A stretch of DNA of 8,313 nt, from NCBI GenBank assembly GCA_937893635.1, contig CALBGF010000144.1:1-8313 (forward strand), given 5' to 3'. Below, piece by piece: positions 1 through 6,300 of the stretch (position 1 is its first letter; every line of letters starts with the position of its first letter). The notes below the pieces were generated by a model. It did not search any database, was not told the DNA's origin, and saw nothing but the letters and a program-made list of their open reading frames with translations. A program made the translations under genes and the position numbers. The stretch comes from an uncultured Mollicutes bacterium. Its GTDB lineage: Bacteria; Bacillota_I; Bacilli_A; RFN20; CAG-826.

Positions 1-1493
1 ATAATTTCACAAAGTTTTGTTTGAGGATTAATTCCACTAAACACAACACCATTTTTTTCAAACAACGATTTATATTTGTTATTAAATTCATATCTATGAC
101 GATGTCTTTCTCTAATAAGCGATTTTTGGTATAAAGAATAGGCAAGCGTATTAGGCAATACTTTACAGTCGTATTCGCCTAAGCGCATTGTTCCGCCTAA
201 CTTAATACCTTTATATTGATCTGGTAAGTAATCAATAATTTTATTAGTAGTATCAGGATTAAATTCTGTTGAATTAGCGTCTTTTAATTTTAAAACATTT
301 TGGGCGAATTCTATTAATGATAATTGCATGCCTAAACATAATCCTAAGAATGGTACATTATGAGTTCTAGCATAATTTATAGCCATCTTTTTGCCTTCTG
401 TACCTCTAGTACCAAATCCACCTGGAACTAATATACCTTTAACATCTTTAAATACTTCTTCCGGATTTTCACTTTCTAGTTTTTCGCTATCAACCCATTT
501 AATATTAACTTTAGTATTAAAGACATATCCGGCATATTTAAGTGATTCATATACTGATAAGTAAGCATCATGAAGTTGAACGTATTTACCCACTAAAGCA
601 ACAGTAACTTCTTTTTTAATACTTTTAATTCTTTTGATTAAAGCAATCCAGTCAGCCATATCTGCTTCTGGTTTACATTCTAAACGCAAATGGTTAACGA
701 TTAAGTCATCTAAATGTTGTTTTTTAAGATTTAACGCAACTTCATAAATAATATCAACGTTTTTAACGCTAATAACAGATTCATCACTAACGTTACAAAA
801 TAACGCAACTTTCTTTTTACTTGTTTTATCAATATCAACTTCAGAACGAAGAAGTAAAGCATCTGGTTGAATACCTAAAGCAGTTAATTCTTTGACACTA
901 TGTTGTGTTGGCTTTGTTTTGATTTCTCCACTTGCTTTTAAGAAAGGAACTAAAGTGGTATGCATAAAGAAGGTATTTTCATATCCTAATTCTCTTCTTA
1001 CTTGTCTAATGGCTTCTAAGAATGGGAGAGATTCAATATCACCGACAGTGCCACCAATTTCAACAATACAAACATCAGTGTCACTTTTAGCATTAAATGC
1101 ATCATACATTCTTTTTTTAATCTCATTAGTAATATGAGGAATAATTTGGATAGTGGCGCCTAAGAATTCCCCATTTCTTTCTTTATCTAAAACAGTTGTG
1201 TATACTTTTCCGCTTGTGACGCTACTTTCTTTAGTTAAAGATGTATTAATAATTCTTTCATAGTGACCTAAGTCTAAATCAGTTTCTGCACCATCTTTAG
1301 TAACGAAAACTTCACCATGTTGATAAGGAGACATGGTTCCTGGATCAATATTTAGATATGGATCTAGTTTCATAGAGAAGATATGCAATCCTCTTCTTTT
1401 TAATAATCTTCCAATACTTGCAGCACTTATTCCTTTACCTAAACTAGAAACAACTCCGCCAGTGACGAATATAAATTTCATTTTCTTTTTCAT
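1..1493 (-). CDS. pyrG: CTP synthase (glutamine-hydrolysing), C-terminus cut off by the window edge
   Basis: Makes CTP from UTP, ATP and glutamine-derived ammonia, the last step of de novo pyrimidine nucleotide synthesis in the cytosol. About 497 codons are visible. The N-terminal synthetase domain has the P-loop-like [11 protein letters not shown] (about residues 11-21), then [35 protein letters not shown] and [12 protein letters not shown], all hallmark CTP synthase motifs. The C-terminal class I glutamine amidotransferase domain shows PGGFGTRG and the nucleophile elbow GLCLGMQ, with catalytic Cys at about residue 386 (bases 336-338). The reading frame is open at base 1, and the catalytic His-x-Glu near the C-terminus should lie just outside, leaving roughly 40 residues missing. 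The ATG at 1493 is chosen because AAGGAG sits 7 nt upstream; the Met at 1481 is too far from it. It follows the surface-protein operon in the same direction but is separated by a terminator, so it is probably transcribed on its own. Confidence 0.97.
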   Translation of the reverse strand, partial: MKKKMKFIFVTGGVVSSLGKGISAASIGRLLKRRGLHIFSMKLDPYLNIDPGTMSPYQHGEVFVTKDGAETDLDLGHYERIINTSLTKESSVTSGKVYTTVLDKERNGEFLGATIQIIPHITNEIKKRMYDAFNAKSDTDVCIVEIGGTVGDIESLPFLEAIRQVRRELGYENTFFMHTTLVPFLKASGEIKTKPTQHSVKELTALGIQPDALLLRSEVDIDKTSKKKVALFCNVSDESVISVKNVDIIYEVALNLKKQHLDDLIVNHLRLECKPEADMADWIALIKRIKSIKKEVTVALVGKYVQLHDAYLSVYESLKYAGYVFNTKVNIKWVDSEKLESENPEEVFKDVKGILVPGGFGTRGTEGKKMAINYARTHNVPFLGLCLGMQLSLIEFAQNVLKLKDANSTEFNPDTTNKIIDYLPDQYKGIKLGGTMRLGEYDCKVLPNTLAYSLYQKSLIRERHRHRYEFNNKYKSLFEKNGVVFSGINPQTKLCEI

Positions 1494-1500
1494 GGGTATT

Positions 1501-1506
1501 CTCCTT
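1501..1506 (-). promoter_or_regulatory. Ribosome binding site of pyrG
   Basis: AAGGAG on the minus strand, 7 nt before the ATG at 1493. It settles the start at 1493 rather than the in-frame Met twelve bases further in. Confidence 0.85.
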
Positions 1507-1521
1507 AAAAACAACGATATT

Positions 1522-1550
1522 ACTATACTATATTTTTAACTAAATATTAA
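1522..1550 (-). promoter_or_regulatory. Candidate pyrG promoter
   Basis: Two overlapping TATAGT hexamers (1527-1532 and 1522-1527) form a good -10 region between the upstream terminator and the pyrG ribosome binding site. The hexamer 17 bp upstream of the second one is TTAATA, a weak -35. No initial G-run followed by C is seen that would suggest the CTP-sensing reiterative transcription known for Bacillus pyrG, and no second hairpin lies between this site and the gene. The -10 is plausible by eye only. Confidence 0.4.
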
Positions 1551-1572
1551 GTGTAAGTTGTCTAAAAAACAT

Positions 1573-1605
1573 AAAAAAGCACTAGCATCATGTAGCGCTA
1601 GTGCT
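1573..1605 (-). terminator. Intrinsic terminator of the surface-protein operon
   Basis: A perfect 9-bp stem, AGCACTAGC (1578-1586) with GCTAGTGCT (1597-1605), encloses a 10-nt loop. On the minus strand it is followed by a T-run (1578-1573) and more T-rich sequence. It begins 11 nt after the stop codon of the secreted module protein. The trailing T-run is on the minus-strand side only, so it terminates transcription coming from the GH3 operon before pyrG. Confidence 0.9.
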
Positions 1606-1616
1606 GATAGGATTAA

Positions 1617-3194
1617 TTATTTGACTTCTTGGATTGTTGTTTGGCCAAGTAATTCAATTTTGTCAAAATCAGGTAATTGAGGATTTGCACAATCTTTAGA
1701 AATAAATTTAATAGTATTAGTGCCTTGTTCTAATTCGATAATTCCTAATTCTATGGTTACAAAATCGCATTTATATGGCGCATCATGTGACTCATTTTGG
1801 TCTTTTGGTAACATTTTGTTATATTCATAAGTTACGCCATTAATGTTAATTTCTACATATTGATGTAGTGGAAAATCCCAAGGCATCATTCTAAATGTTG
1901 CTTTCAATAATGCTTTTCCTTTTGCATTTGCTTCTAGATTAAACATTATATAGGCATTTCCTAAATTATATACATCTTTGGTGAATGTATTACCATTTTC
2001 ATCTGTTGATAAAGTTAAAGAACCACCATCTGCTTTTTTGCGTTCAACGCTATCAGACTCTACTTCAACAACTGTAGTTGTACAATTACATTTATCTTTA
2101 CAAACAACTTCATCATCGCAAGTTAAATTTTGACATTTGCCGCAAATAGGACAAACACTTAAACATTTATGAGTATATTCTTCCATGCTAGCAACGCTAG
2201 TAAGTGTTATTTTATCAAAGTCAGGACAAGCTGAATATAATCCATCACCATCATTTACAATGAACTTAATTGTATTGTAGCCTTTCTTGATGCTAATTGT
2301 TCCAAGATCCAAATCCATAAAAGCCCATTGATTATGTGGCGTTTGTTCAGTAGAGTTTGTGTCTTTTGGTAAATCTTTGTTATGCTCATAATTTACATCA
2401 TTGACTTCAATGCTAACATATTTTTTAAGTTCAAATACCCATGGCATTTGACGCAATGTGGCGTTTAAAGAAGCTTTTCCATTTATTGAAGAAATAAATG
2501 CAAACTTCAAATAGGCATTACCATAATCTTGTGTATTATTACTACCATTGCCTGACATGTCTTTAACAAATGTTACACCATCATATGTTTCCATATTAAG
2601 TGCTTTTCCATCAGCGGTCATTCTTTCAACATAATCAGATTCTGCTTCAATTGTTAACTTATTAAAGTTATCAGTAACAGATGTAGTTTTACTAGCAATT
2701 TCAATATCATTTACTTTTAAAGTAAGACTAATATTTTTATTAATAAATTCGCTACCTTTATTAAATTTAATTGTATAGCAGGTCCAATAATAATTGCCTT
2801 TTAATGATACATCGCTAGAAGCATTTTGTGTTACTTCATCATAATATAAAGTATTTCCACTAGCGCTTATTCCATAATAAACGACACTAGCGCTTACTTC
2901 TTTGTCATCTTTTCCTTCGACTTTTCTTAAATAGTTAATAGTATTGATTTCACCTTTAACTGCAGTAGCAAATCTTAAGAAATAACTTTCGCTTGCTTCA
3001 TCATAAGCAACTTGAGAAAACATTTTAGAATATGCTAATTCATTATTTTCATTTGCTTTACGTACGTGATTTAGTGTTACATAATCTTCATTATCTAATA
3101 ATGTAGTTTCTTCAAAGTCTTTATTAGTTTTATTTACTACTCCTAAAGATAATAATGAAGCACTTAATAAAAGATATCCAAATATTTTTTTCAT
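1617..3194 (-). CDS. Secreted two-module carbohydrate-binding-like protein with Cys8 hinge
   Basis: About 525 residues; no catalytic domain recognised, so its likely role is extracellular binding of glycans or partner proteins. Residues 1-20 are a Sec-type signal peptide (MKKIFGYLLL followed by a hydrophobic core) without a lipobox. Residues about 37-172 form a beta-rich domain with FLRFATAVKG, resembling a domain I recall from surface proteins of gut Firmicutes; I cannot name it. Two CBM6/35-like beta-sandwiches follow (about 180-334 and 375-517), each opening with an EAES/EVES strand, carrying PWxFxLxxYV in the middle and ending PDFDKIxL. In that superfamily the first and last of these usually hold a structural calcium. 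Between them, residues 342-371 are a His-plus-eight-Cys hinge. There is no C-terminal LPXTG or membrane helix, so it is probably released or held non-covalently. The ATG at 3194 is preferred over the GTG at 3203 because AGGTGA sits just before it. It is the last gene of the operon and shares its modules with the GH3 gene. Confidence 0.85.
   Translation of the reverse strand: MKKIFGYLLLSASLLSLGVVNKTNKDFEETTLLDNEDYVTLNHVRKANENNELAYSKMFSQVAYDEASESYFLRFATAVKGEINTINYLRKVEGKDDKEVSASVVYYGISASGNTLYYDEVTQNASSDVSLKGNYYWTCYTIKFNKGSEFINKNISLTLKVNDIEIASKTTSVTDNFNKLTIEAESDYVERMTADGKALNMETYDGVTFVKDMSGNGSNNTQDYGNAYLKFAFISSINGKASLNATLRQMPWVFELKKYVSIEVNDVNYEHNKDLPKDTNSTEQTPHNQWAFMDLDLGTISIKKGYNTIKFIVNDGDGLYSACPDFDKITLTSVASMEEYTHKCLSVCPICGKCQNLTCDDEVVCKDKCNCTTTVVEVESDSVERKKADGGSLTLSTDENGNTFTKDVYNLGNAYIMFNLEANAKGKALLKATFRMMPWDFPLHQYVEININGVTYEYNKMLPKDQNESHDAPYKCDFVTIELGIIELEQGTNTIKFISKDCANPQLPDFDKIELLGQTTIQEVK
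1644..2657 (-). repeat. Module-hinge-module repeat within the secreted protein
   Basis: Module A lies at 2657-2193, the Cys8 hinge at 2171-2082 and module B at 2072-1644. The hinge reads H-x-C-x3-C-P-x-C-G-x-C-x4-C-x5-C-x3-C-x-C. Module B is closer to the second module of the upstream GH3 protein (4929-4492) than to its own neighbour module A: both share MPWDFPLHQYV and KCDFVT. Confidence 0.8.
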
Positions 3195-3199
3195 ATTAT

Positions 3200-3205
3200 T
3201 CACCT
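3200..3205 (-). promoter_or_regulatory. Ribosome binding site overlapping the upstream stop codon
   Basis: AGGTGA on the minus strand ends 5 nt before the ATG at 3194. Its first two bases are the last two of the TAG stop of the 40-residue gene (3206-3204). This arrangement favours translational coupling. It also implies that the GTG at 3203 is part of the ribosome binding site rather than the start. Confidence 0.65.
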
Positions 3206-3326
3206 ACATTTCTTCGTCATAGCCGCCGCTAATAATTTCATTATTTTCTACTTTTGAAACTAATATAACGTCTTCTACTATTATTTTTATTTCGTCTAAT
3301 CTAGGCTCTACATAATCTTTTTTCAT
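3204..3326 (-). CDS. Small 40-residue protein of unknown function
   Basis: The reading frame runs from ATG at 3326 to TAG at 3204. It begins MKKDYVEP, has an acidic/aliphatic middle ending in EDVILVS, and finishes with SGGYDEEM. There is no membrane segment and no signal peptide. A good ribosome binding site (AAGGA at 3334-3338, 7 nt spacer) lies in the 19-nt gap after the GH3 stop, and the stop codon is embedded in the ribosome binding site of the next gene. This packing is strong evidence for translation. The general pattern (MKK-x-Y-x-x-P, then an acidic stretch with D-V-I and a Ser/Gly-rich end) resembles short proteins I recall seeing in many gut Firmicutes with no assigned function; that is memory, not a search. 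A leader-like or chaperone-like accessory peptide for the flanking secreted proteins is possible but unproven. Confidence 0.72.
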   Translation of the reverse strand: MKKDYVEPRLDEIKIIVEDVILVSKVENNEIISGGYDEEM

Positions 3327-3333
3327 AAGTTTT

Positions 3334-3338
3334 TCCTT
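3334..3338 (-). promoter_or_regulatory. Ribosome binding site of the 40-residue gene
   Basis: AAGGA within AGAAGGA on the minus strand, 7 nt before the ATG at 3326, filling most of the short gap after the GH3 stop codon. It is the main support for this otherwise very small gene. Confidence 0.75.
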
Positions 3339-3345
3339 CTTTCTT

Positions 3346-6300
3346 TTAGACGTTTTTTTCAATTATATTGGCATTACCATATAATTCAATTTTATCCATC
3401 ATTAATCCTTGCCATCCTTTAGCTTGGAATGTGATGGTGTTATCACCTGAATTTAGATGAATTACACCTAATTTAATTCTTACAAAATATTCGGCCCAAT
3501 GATTATCCTCTAATGATTCATCTTTTAAGGCTTTCTCACTTGTATAAGTAATGGTTTCTCCATTAACGATTAAATCAAATTGTTCATTTAATGCATAATC
3601 AATATATTTCTTAGGTGTTACATAAGCATATATTGCAACATCTATATCTTGATCAGAACTAATATTAAATGTAAAACATGAACCACCATTATCATTTTCA
3701 ACTTTAATATAACCCGTATTAGTGGCTTCATAATTACCTTTACTTATTCCGCCATATTTTGGTTCGCTTGCTTGAGTAATAGTGACGCTACTAGACTCAG
3801 CTTCTAAAGTTGTTATTTTACATTCACATTTATCTTTACAATTGATAGGATCTTGGCAATCAAAATCTTGACATTTGCCACATTCTGGACATTTACTTTC
3901 ACAAACATGAGTATATTCACTTATTTTAGTTGGACCAGTAAGGGTGATTTTATCAAAATCCGGACATTGTGGATAAGCTCCTTCAATAACGGTGAATTTA
4001 ATGACATTTACACCTTTTACTAAGTTAATTTCACCAATAGAAACACTTTTAAAACTACATGCATTAGGGTTTTGATTTTCTTTTTTAGATTCTACTTCAT
4101 CTTCAGGTAAAATCTTATTATATGTGTATTCTTCATTATTAATCGTAATTCCAACATATTTATGAAGTTCAAATCCCCAAGGTAAGGCACGAACTGTTAA
4201 TGATAGAATTACTTTGGATTCTTCACTAGAATTAAAGATGAATGATAATGATGCACCGCCATTGCCATTTAAATCTTTGACATACGTGATACCTTTGTCT
4301 TCATCTGTGGCAATGTTAAGCTCTTTTCCATCTTTAGTTTTGCGTTCAACAAAATTAGATTCTGCTTCAATTGAAGTGTTTTTGCATTCGCACTTTTCTT
4401 TACAAACAATATTTGTACAGTCTTTATCTAAACACTTTCCACATAATGGACATTTACTTTCACAAGCATGATTGACTTCATTGATATCAATACTTCCTAA
4501 TAAAGAAATTTTATCAAGGTCAGGACATTGAGGATATGCGCCATCTTTAACATAAATTGTAATATCATTTAAGCCTTCTTTTAACTCAATGATACCAATA
4601 TCAACTGTTACAAAGTCGCATTTTGAAGGTTGATCATGTGTTTCATCTTCATCTTTTGGTAACTTAGTGTTAAATTCGTATTCTTCATTATTTACTTTAA
4701 TACCAACATATTGATGAAGTGGGAAATCCCAAGGCATACTTCTAAATGTTGCTTTTAACATTGCTTTACCATCTTCTTTGGATTCAACTTTAAAACTAAT
4801 TTTTGCATTAGCATTACCATTTAAATCTTTAATAAAGCTAATACCTTTTTCTTCGTCGACACCAATATTTAATGGTTTATCATCTTTGTTTTTACGCTCA
4901 ACATATTCAGACTCTGCTTCAATGCTAATTAAGTTACATGTACATTTGTCTTTACAAACAATTGGATCATCACAATCTTTATTTGTACATTTTCCACATA
5001 TTGGGCACTTACTATGACATAAGTGTTGATATTCATTAATAACACTATTGGAAATTAAAGTGATTTTATCAAAGTTAGGACATTGCCCACCAGCTTTTTC
5101 ACCAACCTCAAATGTAATAACATTTAATCCTTCGTTAATTTCAAAGTTACGAATATCAAATGATTGGAAATCGCCTTTTCCATCACTTCCATCATCACTA
5201 TGATAATCAGCATTTTCAACTGTTCCAACAAGCGTTTGTTCATAATCGATTTTCTCGCCGTTTACATAAACATTAACGAATTCATCAATATCAAAGTTCC
5301 AAGGTCTTCTTCTAATAGTAGCGTTTAATAACGCTCTTCCTTTTTGATTGGCTAAGAATTTAAAGTTAAGCTTAGCACCGCTATTACCATCTAATCCACC
5401 AATATAAGATAGATTTCTTTCTTCATCTTTTCCAACATGCATGTTGCCCCATAAAGCTTTACCATCAATTCTTTCGACATATTCAGATTCAGCTTCAATA
5501 GTTATTGTGGTACATTTACACTTAATAGCGCATGCTGGCTTATCACAAGTTAAGTCCACACAATTGCCACATACTGGGCAATGATGGTTACATATATGCA
5601 CTTCGCCATTTCCTTCATATCCTTTTAAAACTGGATCTTTAGCAAAGAATACCGAAGAAGAAATAATAGTACTAACTATGAATATAAATGCTAAACTTCC
5701 AGCAGTAATAGCGTTTAATTTCTTAATAGTTAATTTGGGCTTCTTTTTCTTTTTTGGCTCGTCATCATCGCCATTAGGATTAGGACTATTTGAAGTTTCA
5801 TTAATGGCTTTTTTATTATTTGAACTGCTATTAATATTGGTGCTATTACCAGCATTAATATTATTTTCAGTAACAAGAATGTTTTTAGCTTTGAATACAA
5901 AACTTAATATTGCCATTGCTAAGGATAAGACTAAGGCCACAATCATTAGAGTTGTTAAGAGATTAAGAGTTGATTGCCACCAAGGGGTAATCTTTACCAT
6001 CTTAGTATTAACAGTTACGCCATTAATTGCCGCACTATGAAGCTGAGTATATAAGACACGATGACAAGCTTCACGTAAAGCAAGCATTACTGTTGGGTTG
6101 TCTTTACTATCATCTAACATTGTTTCTGAACCACGAGACATCCAAACATCATTTCCCGCTACTAAACCCTCTGCAACTGCCCATTTATCTTCCATATGTG
6201 GCGTAATAGCAGCACCAGAGCAAGCATCAGTTTCGACAATACCAATGAATCCCCATTCTTTTCTTAATACATCAGTAAGTAAGCCTTTGTGTCTTCCTGT

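Noticed and set aside
892..1539. Plus-strand frames at 892-1137 and 1333-1539.
   Set aside because: They are antisense to highly conserved CTP synthase sequence.
1573..1605. The hairpin as a pyrG attenuator or riboswitch.
   Set aside because: It starts 11 nt after the upstream gene's stop and lies upstream of the best -10 candidate for pyrG. A plain terminator explains it.
1617..1700. A sortase LPXTG signal or C-terminal anchor in the secreted protein.
   Set aside because: The protein ends in ...TTIQEVK with no LPXTG, hydrophobic tail or Arg-rich end.
3201..3203. GTG at 3203 as the start of the secreted protein.
   Set aside because: It lies inside the AGGTGA ribosome binding site for the ATG at 3194, and only a weak site precedes it. 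It is kept as an alternative.
4214..5017. Two similar plus-strand frames (4214-4471 and 4778-5017) that look like a duplicated gene family.
   Set aside because: They are antisense to the repeated modules and hinges of the GH3 protein, so their likeness is just the mirror of that repeat. They have no ribosome binding site.
3820..5598. The regularly spaced hinges as a CRISPR array or as DNA-binding zinc fingers.
   Set aside because: Spacing is about 560 nt, the copies are diverged at DNA level and lie in frame within a coding sequence. The protein context is exported, not nucleic-acid binding.
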